Position numbers and translations under genes: made by a program. A stretch of DNA of 64,000 bases. It comes from Cytobacillus eiseniae. Lineage in GTDB: Bacteria > Bacillota > Bacilli > Bacillales > Cytobacillaceae. The stretch is from assembly GCF_017874625.1 (NCBI RefSeq), contig NZ_JAGIKZ010000003.1:62001-126000 (forward strand), written 5' to 3'. The notes beneath the pieces are model-generated. The model did no database searches. It saw only the letters and a list, made by a program, of their open reading frames with translations, and was not told where the DNA came from. Shown piece after piece: positions 24,315 through 34,900 of this stretch. Within the stretch, counting starts at the first letter, position 1. Every line of letters starts with the position of its first letter.

Positions 24315-26435
24315 TTATTTGGTTTCAGCGGTTTCATTCTTTCCAGCTTTGTCTTTCTCAAATAAGACAATTAACCCTGGAAGTAAAATTCCTCTGACTA
24401 AGAATGTGTCGATCAGGATTCCAACAGCAACAATGAACCCAAAGACAAATAGCATTTGAACAGGCTGTGTCATAAGGACAGCAAATGTAGCTGCAAGAAT
24501 AATTCCTGCTGAGGAAATCACGCCACCGGTATTGGCTACCGCAATTTCAATAGCTTTCTTAACTGGGTGCTTTCTTCTTTCCTCTTGGAATCTAGAAATT
24601 AATATAATATTATAGTCAATTCCTAATGCAATCAAGAAGACGAATGCATATAGTGGCACACGGTTTGCGATTGAATCAATTCCAAAGAATAGATTGGTTA
24701 AGAAAATTCCTAGACCAAGAGCTGCAAGGAATGAAACGAGAATCGTCCCCATCATGTATATTGGCATTTTGAATGACTTCGTTAAAACAATTAACAGAAT
24801 AAAGATTAATATGGTCTCAAGCAGAACGATGAGAATGACGTCCTTATTGTTGACTGAACGATCATCCACTTTCGTAGCTGTTTCTCCTGCGAAATAAAGC
24901 GTACCAGTCAATTGACTATCCGTCACAATTTGCTCAGCGTCATTAATAATCGTCTCTAATGCGTCCATTGTTTCTATTGAATACGGGCTTTCTTCAAAAG
25001 TCATGCTATAGTTTAGTACTTTATTGTCCTCTTTTGTCCCTGTTAAACGAATATTATTGACAAGTGGTTGATCGGCTAATTTCGTTTTCAATTCCTCTTG
25101 TTGTTCAGCGGTTACCTCACTTGGTGATTCGAATATGACCGTTGTTTGTGCGAGGTCCCCTTTTTCAAACTTATCTTCTAAAATATCATAGCCTATACGA
25201 GAAGGCATATCATCAGGGAAGGATTTCATTGTATCGAATTCATACTCTAAATTAAACAAATTTGCTGCTGATACGACTAAGATAAGGCTGACAATTCCAA
25301 CAGCCATTCTAGGTTTCTTTACAACAAAACGAGCAATTTTGCTCCAAATGGAATTTGTTTTCACTGTCGGGTCGCCTACATGTGGCACTTTTGGCCAGAA
25401 GGATTTTCTTCCGAACAATGTAAATAGGGCTGGAACAAGTGTAACCGATGCAAGCATAATGATTGCCATCGTTGTTGCAAACGTTGGTGCGAAGTTGCGG
25501 TAATCGCCTAAATCGGAAAAGAATAACACGAGCATCGCGGCTAGAACCGTTCCACCTGAGAAGAAGACAGGCATGCCTGTTTCTCTCATTGCCGCTCTCA
25601 TTGAAATGTATTTATCATCGTGAAGCTTAAGCTCTTCACGGTATCGTGAGAAGACAAATAGGGAATAATCAATGACTGCCGCAAATAATAGAATGGAGGC
25701 GATGGATATCGTTTGATTGCTAATATCAACGCCAGATTTCCCTAATAAACCAAGGGTTTGCATAACGATTTGATATACAAACACAGCCGCTAATAGCGGG
25801 ATTAAAGCCAATAATGGCGAGCGATAAATAACAATTAACAAAACAAGAATTAAGCCTACAGTTGAGAAAATGAGAACAAGATCAGCTCTTGAGAAAAGGT
25901 CGAGCGAATCAGATGAAATTCCAGCTGGGCCTGTTACATACAACGTGAAATCAGATGATTCTTTAACAATTTCCTGAATATCCTCTAAAGAATTTCCTAT
26001 TTCCTTTGACTCTAATGAAGAGTTGAAGGTAAGAGGAATAATAGCGGTTGTCTTATCTTTTGAGAAAAATCCAGCTGCTGCTTGAGGTGGAAGGATAGCT
26101 AAAGGAATCACTTGTTCGACCCCTTCTACATTATCACCTTCAATTTTGTCTAGAAGCGCTGCCAGTTCTGTAAGCTCGACTTCCCCTTTGCTTGCTTGAA
26201 AGACGAGGATGGCTGGCGTTCCTTCACTCTCTTTAAAATATTCATCCACTTTGTTCTGGGCGATGACGGATTGTGCATCATCAGGAAGTGAAGCGATTCT
26301 TGATACTTCATATTCTTTTACATTTGGAGCAAAGACTGATAATAATATGGTGGCCACGAGCCAGATCGAAAGGGTAATCCACATTCCTTTTTTCGTTGTG
26401 ACACGATCGGTAATGGCTTGTAAAAGTGTTCTCAT
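24315..26435 (-). CDS. MMPL/RND family transporter
   Basis: A 706-residue RND-superfamily exporter with two similar halves. Each half has one N-terminal helix, a large extracytoplasmic domain (about 35-170 and 400-530) and a five-helix bundle. The first bundle has the buried motif ASILLFAAVIDYSLFVFSRY and the second ALGIDYNIILISRF; the aspartate in each (DYS/DYN) is the proton-relay residue of MmpL proteins. Substrates of this family are lipids, drugs or peptides. A GAAAGGAAC site precedes the ATG. It lies downstream of a TetR gene in the same direction, with its own promoter and palindrome between them, so it is the likely target of that repressor. Similar in kind to B. subtilis YdfJ. Confidence 0.9.
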   Translation of the reverse strand: MRTLLQAITDRVTTKKGMWITLSIWLVATILLSVFAPNVKEYEVSRIASLPDDAQSVIAQNKVDEYFKESEGTPAILVFQASKGEVELTELAALLDKIEGDNVEGVEQVIPLAILPPQAAAGFFSKDKTTAIIPLTFNSSLESKEIGNSLEDIQEIVKESSDFTLYVTGPAGISSDSLDLFSRADLVLIFSTVGLILVLLIVIYRSPLLALIPLLAAVFVYQIVMQTLGLLGKSGVDISNQTISIASILLFAAVIDYSLFVFSRYREELKLHDDKYISMRAAMRETGMPVFFSGGTVLAAMLVLFFSDLGDYRNFAPTFATTMAIIMLASVTLVPALFTLFGRKSFWPKVPHVGDPTVKTNSIWSKIARFVVKKPRMAVGIVSLILVVSAANLFNLEYEFDTMKSFPDDMPSRIGYDILEDKFEKGDLAQTTVIFESPSEVTAEQQEELKTKLADQPLVNNIRLTGTKEDNKVLNYSMTFEESPYSIETMDALETIINDAEQIVTDSQLTGTLYFAGETATKVDDRSVNNKDVILIVLLETILIFILLIVLTKSFKMPIYMMGTILVSFLAALGLGIFLTNLFFGIDSIANRVPLYAFVFLIALGIDYNIILISRFQEERRKHPVKKAIEIAVANTGGVISSAGIILAATFAVLMTQPVQMLFVFGFIVAVGILIDTFLVRGILLPGLIVLFEKDKAGKNETAETK

Positions 26436-26514
26436 ATTATGTTCCTTTCACGTAATTTATTTTAGTAACGTTAGTGTCACTTTGATGCTAAAAAAATACA
26501 CTATTGTCACAGTT

Positions 26515-26543
26515 ATTATCAATTAATGTAACACATGTGTCAA
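26515..26543 (-). promoter_or_regulatory. Promoter and operator of the MMPL gene
   Basis: On the minus strand TTGACA (26543-26538), 17 bases, and GATAAT (26520-26515) form a near-consensus sigma-A promoter. The palindrome TGACACATGTGTTACA (26542-26527, core ACACATGTGT) overlaps the -35. Two further GTGACA motifs follow downstream. The -35 overlaps the last codons of the tetR gene. TetR binding here would shut off the pump. Confidence 0.72.
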
Positions 26544-27119
26544 TTACTTGTTTGTGAACATTCCGTGACTAATTATCTCCTTAATCGATGCAACCCATTC
26601 AGTATGTGGGACACCATAATGATTTGGAATCGCAATTGTTTGAAAAATAAATCCTAAAATTAATCCATCTGGAATATTTTCTTTTAGTTTTTTCTCTTGT
26701 CGGCCTAATCGGACAAAATCACTTAAATATTGGTACATGCTCATATGAAGCTGTGTAAGCTCTTCTTTATTATTCTTAACCTTTTCATTTGTATTTGCTG
26801 AGATTTGATTGGCTATGATTATAAGTTGCTGAACTTCTGGCATGGTGAATATTAGCTCCATCAAAAAGTCAAATTGATCATCAAATCGAACATACTGTTT
26901 GACCTCTTGCAATCTGTTAAGTAATTGCTTAAGTTCATGGATCATATAGCTCGTAATGAGTTCATCTTTATTATCATAATACTTATATAATGCCCCTCTA
27001 GAAATATGTAGGCGCTCGGCTAAGAGGAGAAAGGTAAATCCTTCATAGCCATGAATGAGTAGAAATTCCTTAGTAGCTGAAAATAACTCATCTTGTGAAA
27101 ATTTTCGTTCTCGTGCCAT
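26544..27119 (-). CDS. TetR/AcrR family transcriptional regulator
   Basis: A 191-residue repressor. The N-terminal helix-turn-helix spans about residues 5-50 (FSQDELFSATKEFLLIHGYEGFTFLLLAERLHISRGALYKYYDNKDEL, the classic TetR pattern). The C-terminal helical domain, which binds the inducer, is variable. The start at 27119 (MARERK) has a GGATGGGGGTGAG site; a longer in-frame start exists but adds a non-homologous leader. The neighbouring MMPL pump gene with a palindromic promoter suggests local repression relieved by the exported compound. Confidence 0.9.
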   Translation of the reverse strand: MARERKFSQDELFSATKEFLLIHGYEGFTFLLLAERLHISRGALYKYYDNKDELITSYMIHELKQLLNRLQEVKQYVRFDDQFDFLMELIFTMPEVQQLIIIANQISANTNEKVKNNKEELTQLHMSMYQYLSDFVRLGRQEKKLKENIPDGLILGFIFQTIAIPNHYGVPHTEWVASIKEIISHGMFTNK

Positions 27120-27247
27120 TTGCTCACCCCCATCCTTATTATAGTGAAATCCATGAGATTCACAATCCTTTTCAATTAGTGAGTAAGAGGTCAAACTAAA
27201 GTTAAAAGAAAAAGGGATCTAGACAATCAAATGAGGTCCGCTAAATT

Positions 27248-28441
27248 TTACTTTAGAAAAAACTTTAATACTTTATCGATCAAGGATTCCTGTGGTTGAT
27301 AGTCCTTTAAATCAGTCGTGTAGAATTGAAAATTATTTTTCCCGATGTTTTTGGCATGATACATTGCTTTATCCGCATTCTGAACCAATGAATGAATGTC
27401 CTCACCATCATCTGGATAGTTGGCAATCCCTATGCTAGGGGTTACAATGGCTTCCTTTTCAGAAAATGGATAAGGCTGAGAAATATTTGTAATTATTCGG
27501 TCGCCGATACTTGTTACATCCTCTTTTCTAGTATCCTCTAAAATAATAATAAACTCATCCCCACCTAATCGAGAGATGAAATCTTCTTCTCGAACGGTCC
27601 TATTTAAACGATGGGCAACTTCTTTTAAAAGCGCATCACCGATATCATGGCCTAACGTATCATTTACTTCCTTGAAACCATCTAAATCGATAAACATAAT
27701 GGTGAACTCATGTTCTTTTCGTTTTGCACGTGCCATTACCTTTTTTAGATGACTCTTTAACAAGGCCCGATTAGGCAACTCAGTTAAGGCATCATAAAAG
27801 GCCATTTGTGCTAATTTCTCTTCTTTTTCTTTACGTGCAGTTATGTCTATCAGAAGGCCAACAATTTTTTCGACTTCTCCTGAAGTAGTCTTGATCGTAT
27901 TTGCCCGTAACTCATATGAGCGAATTTCTTCATTCTCTAAGATGATACGAAAATCTACGATCGTAGGTGAACCGGTAAGCCATTTCTCTTTTTGTTTAAT
28001 AAACTGCTTTTTGTCCTCTGGATGAATGTATTTATCAAGTAAAGTGCTCAATTTGTGCTCTTTTCCAAAGAATTTGATAAATGTTGATGAATGAATCCAT
28101 TGCCTGGTTTGGACATCACAGGAAAAGAGAAGGCCGTCCATATGGTCAATAATCGATATTAATTCAGTGCGGCTTGCCTGCAGCATGTGCATGTCCTTTT
28201 CTAATTTCTTTATCTGCTCAATATTCTTTATTCGTTCTGCCTCCATGCGTTCAGTTTCCGACTGTAAGTGCTTCATTTGTTTTGATATAAAGAAGGCAGG
28301 AAGTAGAAAGCATAGCGGGAATAGAAAATAGACGATTTGTTCTTTTAGTGAACTAAGGTAAATGATTAGTACAGTTAAAGTCATTAGGAACAGGGTGGAT
28401 AAAAGGATTTTTTTATGTAGAGTCAATTCAACCACATCCAA
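27248..28441 (-). CDS. Membrane-anchored PAS-GGDEF diguanylate cyclase
   Basis: A 397-residue protein predicted to make cyclic di-GMP. Two N-terminal transmembrane helices (about 12-55) are followed by a coiled coil (60-100), a PAS domain (about 105-215, with a PAC-like VGLLIDITARKEKEE end) and a GGDEF domain (about 225-385). The active site is intact (SRLGGDEF, near residue 293) and the inhibitory I-site RxxD lies five residues before it (REED), so product feedback is expected. The longest frame begins with TTG at 28441; I see no good ribosome binding site there, and a GTG two codons later is possible, so the start is uncertain. It is divergent from a PilZ-type gene. Confidence 0.9.
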   Translation of the reverse strand: MDVVELTLHKKILLSTLFLMTLTVLIIYLSSLKEQIVYFLFPLCFLLPAFFISKQMKHLQSETERMEAERIKNIEQIKKLEKDMHMLQASRTELISIIDHMDGLLFSCDVQTRQWIHSSTFIKFFGKEHKLSTLLDKYIHPEDKKQFIKQKEKWLTGSPTIVDFRIILENEEIRSYELRANTIKTTSGEVEKIVGLLIDITARKEKEEKLAQMAFYDALTELPNRALLKSHLKKVMARAKRKEHEFTIMFIDLDGFKEVNDTLGHDIGDALLKEVAHRLNRTVREEDFISRLGGDEFIIILEDTRKEDVTSIGDRIITNISQPYPFSEKEAIVTPSIGIANYPDDGEDIHSLVQNADKAMYHAKNIGKNNFQFYTTDLKDYQPQESLIDKVLKFFLK

Positions 28442-28536
28442 TGCATTCGTTAAGAGAGTGTGTTATATTTCATTGTTAATGTTAGCTATTTTTTGTAAAA
28501 TATAGCTAATTAATACTACTGTAAAGGGGTAAATCT

Positions 28537-28896
28537 ATGAGATTCAAAAGGGATGAGGGATTCCGTTTTTCATTTGGTACGCCACTTGCTGCTTCTTTTG
28601 CCATGGATGAAATGAACGGAGTGAAAGCAAGGCTGATTGATTTAAGTCCAAATGGAATGAAATTAAGTACCCAACATGATATCCCAAAGTCAGAACCAAA
28701 CGCTAGCAACAAGATTTCAGTTCGCTTTACATTACACGAAATGGAACATCAAATTCAAGGGCAAATCATTTGGAAACAAAAAGCAATAGATGGCTATTTC
28801 TATGGGATTCAATTTTCTCAAGATAAAAAAGATCAAGAGGAAATGATAAGAGATCTAAAGCAGTTTGCCAAACGGCAATATAGCAAAAACAATTGA
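28537..28896 (+). CDS. PilZ domain protein, probable c-di-GMP receptor
   Basis: A 119-residue single-domain protein. The N-terminal arginine cluster (RFKRDEGFRFSF) and the DLSPNGMKLS motif correspond to the RxxxR and D/NxSxxG elements that bind cyclic di-GMP; the arginine spacing is slightly unusual. The remainder is a six-stranded barrel (ISVRFTLHE, IQGQIIWKQK, YFYGIQF) plus a C-terminal helix. It lies head-to-head with the diguanylate cyclase gene, 95 bases apart, so both may be co-regulated and act in one signalling pathway. An AAAGGGG site precedes the ATG. No output domain is fused to it. Confidence 0.82.
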   Translation: MRFKRDEGFRFSFGTPLAASFAMDEMNGVKARLIDLSPNGMKLSTQHDIPKSEPNASNKISVRFTLHEMEHQIQGQIIWKQKAIDGYFYGIQFSQDKKDQEEMIRDLKQFAKRQYSKNN

Positions 28897-28908
28897 CCAG
28901 ATGGATAA

Positions 28909-28940
28909 AATAACCCTGTGCAAGCTGCACAGGGTTATTG
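28909..28940 (+). terminator. Terminator after the PilZ gene
   Basis: AATAACCCTGTGCA pairs perfectly with TGCACAGGGTTATT over three bases. The stem is very stable, but the following T run is short (GGCATTTT). Confidence 0.75.
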
Positions 28941-29075
28941 GCATTTTAAATGAACGCTTATGCTCTAACAAAGCTTTTAATATCCTCATTTGATGAATGC
29001 GGCAAACATGCATAAATTTTGCATCAGGCAATTTCTATTCAAAAGGTTCTGTTAAAATTTACTGTTGATTTACTA

Positions 29076-29313
29076 TGTTTGATAAATAAGCGGAGAAATT
29101 CCGGCTATATTGGGAAATACCTCTATTTCCTTAAACATAACCGGAGTTTTTCCGCTTAAATTGTCCAAAATGGATGGATTTTATCTTATTTAAAGCAGTT
29201 AACCGGAATTTCTCCGCTTATATTCACTTTTTAAGCTTTCATTTTTACATTAACCGGAATTATTCCGCTTATATTTTGCTTCTTCGGCTTTCTTGGAAGA
29301 AATTCTCCGTGTA
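29076..29313 (+). repeat. Composite element A, copy 3
   Basis: Palindrome cores start at 29090, 29141, 29203 and 29254 (spacings 51, 62, 51). Sequence and order match copy 2 at 12.1 kb from TGTTTGATAAATAAGCGG to the CTCCGTGTA tail. It fills the gap between the PilZ gene and opuD. Confidence 0.9.
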
Positions 29314-29452
29314 ATAACAGAGCCATTCGAAAAGGGAGTATGTTCAAAAACTAGCAAGGCTATTATTCCTCTTTTTCGTGTTTGTTCTAATACTAAATGT
29401 ATTGAATTTAAGCATACTAAGAGAAAAGCTTTATTACAGAAAGGGAATTCTG

Positions 29453-30979
29453 ATGAAAAAGATATCAAATGTTTTTTGGATTACACTTGCGATTGTTTTG
29501 GCAGCTGTTATTTTTGGAGCTATGGCTCCTAATACTTTTGAAAAAGCAACAGACAATTTACAAGCATTTTTAACGACAGCTTTTGGTTGGTATTATTTAA
29601 TTTTAGTGACACTGATCGTGCTCTTTTGTGTTTTTCTTATTTTCAGCCCAGTTGGTGCGATTAAATTAGGGAAGCAGGAGGAAAAGCCAGAGTTTTCAAA
29701 GGCTTCATGGTTTGCGATGTTATTTAGTGCAGGCATGGGAATTGGACTTGTCTTTTGGGGAGCTGCAGAACCCCTATCACATTTTATTGATCCCCCATTG
29801 GCAGAAGGGGGTACCGCTGCAGCACATAAGGAGGCAATGAGATATACTTTCTTTCATTGGGGCATTCATGCATGGGGAATTTATGCGATTGTAGCACTTT
29901 CATTAGCTTATTTTCAATTTCGTAAGGGGGAGCCGGGCCTTATTTCAGCCACACTCAAACCTGTCCTTGGAAAAAAGAGAATGGAAGGTACATTAGGAAC
30001 TGTAGTGGATGTGTTGGCCGTGTTTGCAACAGTGATTGGGGTTGCGACCACACTCGGATTTGGTGCAACACAAATTAATGGTGGTTTATCCTATTTATGG
30101 GGCATTCCTAAAAGCTTTACAGTGCAAGTGATTATTGTCGTTATCGTTACGCTTCTTTTTATGTTATCAGCTTGGTCTGGACTAGGAAAAGGAATCAAAT
30201 ATTTAAGTAATACGAATATGTATTTGGCTATTGCCTTAGTATTGCTCATGTTTATTATTGGACCGACCATCTTAATTTTAAATATTTTTACAGATACAAT
30301 TGGCGGGTACATCCAGAATATTGTTCAGATGAGCTTTCGGATTGCCCCGTTAAATGAAGAACATCGAACATGGATAAATAATTGGACGATTTTCTATTGG
30401 GCATGGTGGATTTCATGGTCTCCATTTGTAGGAATATTTATTGCAAGGGTTTCTAGAGGGAGGACAATCCGTGAATTTATGATTGGTGTATTGCTGCTGC
30501 CTGCTCTTGTAAGCTTTTTTTGGTTTGCTGTATTTGGTAGTACTGCGATCGAGGTTCAACGTGCTGGCAAGATCGATCTAACACAATATGCAACAGAAGA
30601 AGTGTTATTTGCGATCTTTAGTCAATTTCCTTGGTCAACTTTTCTTTCGATTATAGCCATTGTACTAGTAGCAGTATTTTTTATTACTTCAGCAGATTCT
30701 GCAACATTCGTATTAGGGATGCAAACAACATATGGTTCATTAACGCCTCCGAATCGTGTAAAGCTCACTTGGGGAGGTGCACAGTCTATGGTTGCACTTA
30801 TTCTCTTGTACAGCGGCGGACTGCAGGCGCTTCAGAACGCATTAATTGCAGCGGCCTTTCCATTTTCAATTATTATGGTTCTAATGATGATTTCGCTCTA
30901 TCGCTCATTAGCAAAGGATAAAAAAGAGCTTGGATTATTTCACAAGCCAAAGCCTTCTAAGAAAACACCGGCAAATTAA
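29453..30979 (+). CDS. opuD: Glycine betaine transporter, BCCT family
   Basis: A 508-residue sodium-coupled importer for glycine betaine, used for osmoprotection. About twelve helices are visible. Signature features: the glycine stretch [16 protein letters not shown] in the third helix, [13 protein letters not shown] and the tryptophan-rich [27 protein letters not shown] that lines the betaine site. The length agrees with B. subtilis OpuD (about 512). The ATG at 29453 follows AGAAAGGGA; an in-frame start 25 codons upstream has no ribosome binding site. It stands alone downstream of repeat element A copy 3. Confidence 0.92.
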   Translation: MKKISNVFWITLAIVLAAVIFGAMAPNTFEKATDNLQAFLTTAFGWYYLILVTLIVLFCVFLIFSPVGAIKLGKQEEKPEFSKASWFAMLFSAGMGIGLVFWGAAEPLSHFIDPPLAEGGTAAAHKEAMRYTFFHWGIHAWGIYAIVALSLAYFQFRKGEPGLISATLKPVLGKKRMEGTLGTVVDVLAVFATVIGVATTLGFGATQINGGLSYLWGIPKSFTVQVIIVVIVTLLFMLSAWSGLGKGIKYLSNTNMYLAIALVLLMFIIGPTILILNIFTDTIGGYIQNIVQMSFRIAPLNEEHRTWINNWTIFYWAWWISWSPFVGIFIARVSRGRTIREFMIGVLLLPALVSFFWFAVFGSTAIEVQRAGKIDLTQYATEEVLFAIFSQFPWSTFLSIIAIVLVAVFFITSADSATFVLGMQTTYGSLTPPNRVKLTWGGAQSMVALILLYSGGLQALQNALIAAAFPFSIIMVLMMISLYRSLAKDKKELGLFHKPKPSKKTPAN

Positions 30980-31172
30980 TTTAATTAGTTAAGTTGTTCG
31001 AATGATATGGTCTGGTTGAAAGGGGAGAGGAGCAAGACTACCTCCCCCCTTGAGTTTGTAGCGAAACTTTGTACAATTTACAAAAATCGCCATTTTTAAA
31101 AGGAGAAGGAGGAAAGTATGTCGAATAACTACTTGGTTTATTAAAATAGTCGGGATATTTGGAGGTATTTTC

Positions 31173-31352
31173 GTGAATATGACAGATCGTTATATTGAAT
31201 TGGTTTACTCCGTTCAAGCAGATTTAAAACGAAATTTAACTTTAGAAGAAATCCAACATATTAAAGGAATTGTTGCAAGAGAGTTTCAGAATGAACAATA
31301 TGTAGCTCATCGTAAACCACAAGAAATAAAAAAAGCACAAACCTTTATGTAG
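31173..31352 (+). CDS. Small hypothetical protein (59 aa)
   Basis: A GTG at 31173, six bases after GGAGGT, opens a frame of 59 residues: NMTDRYIELVYSVQADLKRN, then LTLEEIQHIKGIVAREFQNE and a basic, polar tail. It is soluble and mostly helical; I do not recognise the family. A rho-independent terminator follows immediately. Upstream, a very strong ribosome binding site (GGAGAAGGAGG) serves an eight-codon frame, ATG at 31118 to TAA at 31142, in another frame. The frame of this gene stays open upstream through that mini frame and would encode a hydrophobic stretch (TTWFIKIVGIFGGIFV). So it may be a coupled leader plus gene, or a frameshifted small membrane protein. Confidence 0.65.
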   Translation: MNMTDRYIELVYSVQADLKRNLTLEEIQHIKGIVAREFQNEQYVAHRKPQEIKKAQTFM

Positions 31353-31386
31353 AAAAGGATTTCCATTGTGGGAGATCCTTTTTTTC
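31353..31386 (+). terminator. Terminator after the 59-aa gene
   Basis: AAAAGGATTTCC pairs with GGGAGATCCTTTT over five bases with one mismatch, followed by a T run. Confidence 0.85.
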
Positions 31387-31415
31387 ATTGACAATTCTAT
31401 AAAATTTTTAGTAAA

Positions 31416-31446
31416 GTTAAATCGGTTAATAGTTAAACAGGTTAAC
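31416..31446 (+). promoter_or_regulatory. GTTAA repeats, candidate MarR operator
   Basis: GTTAA occurs at 31416, 31425, 31432 and 31441, and the last two form the inverted repeat GTTAA-ACAGG-TTAAC (31432-31446). This is 40 bases before the marR start and downstream of a TTGACA (31388-31393). The regulator encoded next is the obvious candidate to bind here. Confidence 0.5.
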
Positions 31447-31484
31447 AATTAAATGATCAAATTAGTTATAGAGAGGTGAAAAAT

Positions 31485-31946
31485 GTGACGTATAGTATCC
31501 AAGAGTTGATTGATTCTTATATCGACTTGTCCTTTTCTGTTCATCGTAAGGGAGAATCACTTATTCGTGAGCAAATTGAAGGGGATCTGCTTACAAATGA
31601 TCAGCATTATACATTGAGGTATATTAATCGGGCTGGGTCATGTACCTCTACCGAATTAGCAGAGGAATTCGATGTGAAAAAAAGTGCGATTACTGCCATT
31701 ATTAATCGTTTATGGGAAAAAGGCTTCATTCAGCGAACACGTGATGAGAATGATCGCCGAGTTGTGTATTTAACTTTAACAAAGCAAGGCAAGGAATTAT
31801 ATATAAAAACAGAGGAAAAGATTTATAAGCTTGTTGAAACTTTTATCAAACAGTTTGATCAAGAGGAAATTCAAGCATTTATTAAAACGTATGAGAAATT
31901 GAACAAAATTTTGATCGAGAGTAAAGACTACAAGGTGGAGGAGTAG
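31485..31946 (+). CDS. MarR family transcriptional regulator
   Basis: A regulator of about 153 residues with a central winged helix-turn-helix: YTLRYINRAGSCTSTELAEEF, KSAITAIINRLWEKGFIQR and the wing RDENDRRVVYLTLT are typical MarR elements. The N- and C-terminal helices form the dimer interface. GTG at 31485 lies eight bases after GAGAGG and is preferred to the in-frame GTG at 31476, which overlaps that site. Its stop is two bases before the start of the large MMPL gene, so they form one operon. The arrangement resembles B. subtilis ydgG-ydgH. It probably represses its own operon. Confidence 0.9.
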   Translation: MTYSIQELIDSYIDLSFSVHRKGESLIREQIEGDLLTNDQHYTLRYINRAGSCTSTELAEEFDVKKSAITAIINRLWEKGFIQRTRDENDRRVVYLTLTKQGKELYIKTEEKIYKLVETFIKQFDQEEIQAFIKTYEKLNKILIESKDYKVEE

Positions 31947-31948
31947 AG

Positions 31949-34900
31949 ATGAATTTTATTATTAAAAATCGATGGTTTGTTATTATTGCCTGGATTGTCA
32001 TAGCTGCTGGATTATTTCTAGCTGCACCTAATATGGCTGAGCTCGTTCGTGAAAAGGGGCAAATTACTGTTCCTGATGAGTATTCTTCTTCACTTGCAGG
32101 TAGTATCATGGCAGATGTTAGAGAACAAGAGGGGGGCGGGAATGAAACATCGGTTGCTTTAGTTTTTCACAATGATAAAAAGCTAACTGAGGGAGAAATA
32201 AGGGAAGCGGAAAAGGCTGTTCGGATTCTTGAAAATGAGAAGGAGTTAGGGGTCAAAGAAATTCTCACTCATTTTAATGAAGAAACATTAACAGATCAGC
32301 TCGTTTCAGAGGATGGCAAATCAATCCTCACCTCCATTACGATTAGCTGGAATGATCGTGAACCTGGTGAACTGAATGATGCATTATATCATGCGTTAAA
32401 AGATATTAAAGTCGATCATTATTATACGAGTGACTGGCAAATTAATGAAGATTTAATGGCAAGCTCGGAGGAAGGCTTAAAGAAGACGGAAGGCATTACC
32501 GTTGTTTTTATTCTTATTGTATTGCTGCTCGTCTTTAAATCAGCCGTTGCCCCAATTATCCCATTAGTGACGGTTGGGTTTTCTTATCTTGTTTCACAGT
32601 CAATTGTGTCATTTCTAGTCGCACATTATGACTTCCCAATTTCGAATTACACACAAATTTTCTTAGTTGCTGTCCTATTTGGGATTGGAACGGATTACTG
32701 CATCTTATTGCTCAGTCGATTTAAAGAGGAATTATCCGCATATGAAACAGTGGGAGAGGCAATTGTTGCCACTTATCGCAATGCTGGGCGTACGGTCTTC
32801 TTTAGTGGAATTGCCGTCATGATTGGGTTTGCAGCGATTGGGTTCTCACAATTTATCCTCTATCAATCGGCAGCCGCTGTAGCTGTCGGAGTGGCATTAT
32901 TACTTATTGCACTCTTTACGATTGTTCCATTTTTCATGGCGGTACTTGGACAGAAGCTGTTCTGGCCATCGAAAAGCAAGGCTGAGCACGGGGAGAGTAA
33001 GATTTGGGGAATGGTTGGTAGATTCTCATTGGCACGCCCATTTATTGCATTGCTCATCGTAGCTGCGGTTTGTGTGCCATTCCTTGTCACTTATGATGGG
33101 GAGCTATCGTATAACTCTTTGGAGGAAATCAGTGGAGATGTAAATTCAATTAAAGCTTTCAATGCGATTGCAGAAAGCTTTGGTCCAGGGGAATCCATGC
33201 CGACTCAAGTTGTGATAAAAAATGATGAAGAAATGGATTCAGCTGAATATATTGGCATAGCTGAAAAAATCAGCAAAGAAATCGAAAAGGTTCATTTAGT
33301 GGATACCGTTCGCTCAGTCACTAGACCGACAGGGGAGCCGATTGAAGATTTCTTTATTGCCAAGCAGGCAGAAACACTTGAAGAAGGCCTTGGTGAAGGA
33401 AAAGAAGGTCTTGGAAAAATTAGTGAGGGCTTAAATGAAGCAGGAAGTGAGCTAGCTAAATCAGAGCCGGAAATAAAGAAAGCAGCAACTGGGATTGAAG
33501 ACTTGATTGCTGGAACAAGTGAGCTTCACTCCGGCTTAAACGAGATTCAAACCAATCTAGCAAAGATTGAAACGGGCATTCGACAAGGCTCTGCTGGCTC
33601 TGATGAAATTAAGGCTGGGCTTGCACAAACTAAAACGGGTGCAGAAGAATTGCTTGGTGCTTATAAACAGCTTCTTGGCGGATATAAAGAAGTAGAAAAA
33701 AATCTACAGTCAATCCATACGAATTATGAACAAGTAGGTCAAGGATTAGCTGCATTATCTGCTGGACTTGCACAAGCAAATACAGCCATGTACGGATATT
33801 TAGAAAATAAATATGCAGACTTATCAACTGATGAGCAGTATCAAGGAATGAAGCAGACAGCTTCTGGTGAGCAAGGACTTCTTAAACAGCTTAGTGGATT
33901 ATCAGGGAATATCAATGAATTAAATGCTGGACTTGGTCAATTGACTAAAGGAATGGTCGTGGCAAATGCAAGCTTCGAACAGGCAATGGGTGGCCAGGGT
34001 GGTCTTTCAGCGGGATTAGAACAGCTTATAAAAGGGATTGAAGCACAGCAGGCTGGCTTTAATCAATTAGCTGATGGGCAAGGACAGATCATTCGTAATA
34101 TGCCTAAGGTAACGAATGGGCTAAATAGTGTGAATGATGGGCAGAAGCAGCTTCTTCAAGGGTTTGCCGATTTAAGCGGACAAATTGGTCAGCTAACGGA
34201 CGGTCTTGGCCAAAGTGCAGAAGGGCTGGATCAAGTAGCTGAAGGCCTTGGTTCTGCACAAGATTACTTAGCTGGATTATCGAATGCTGATAATACGGAA
34301 GGATTTTACTTGCCAGCAGAGGTATTGGATAGTGAAGAATTTGCCCAAGTATTCGATGTGTATTTATCAGAAGATCGTAAAGTGATGACGATTGATGTTA
34401 TCTTTGAAGCGAATCCTTACTCGAATGAGGCGATTAGTCAAGTAGAGGAAATTGGTGAAGCTGTAAAACGAGCAACTATTGATACAAAATTGGAAAATGC
34501 CATTGTTGCAATAGGTGGAACAACGAGTACGAATGCCGATTTAAGTACGATGTCTGACCAGGATTATACCCGTACGGTTGTCTTGATGCTAATTGGGATC
34601 TCAATTATATTGGTTTTCCTCTTCCGTTCGATTATTATGCCTGCGTACATTATCGGTTCGTTAATCTTAACTTACTTCACATCGATGGCGATTAATGAAG
34701 TCATTTTCGTCCATATTCTAGGCTATACGGGCATAAGCTGGGCTGTTCCATTCTTCGGATTTGTCATCCTTATTGCCCTTGGTGTCGATTACAGCATATT
34801 CTTAATGGATCGTTTCAATGAATTCAAGGATCATTCAGTAGCTGACGCGATGCTCCTAGCAATGAAGAAAATGGGGACAGTCATTATCTCTGCAGCCATT

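Noticed and set aside
31007-31060. GC-rich hairpin after opuD (AAGGGGAGAGG/CCTCCCCCCTT)
   Set aside because: It may end the opuD transcript, but there is no T run, so I did not call it a terminator.
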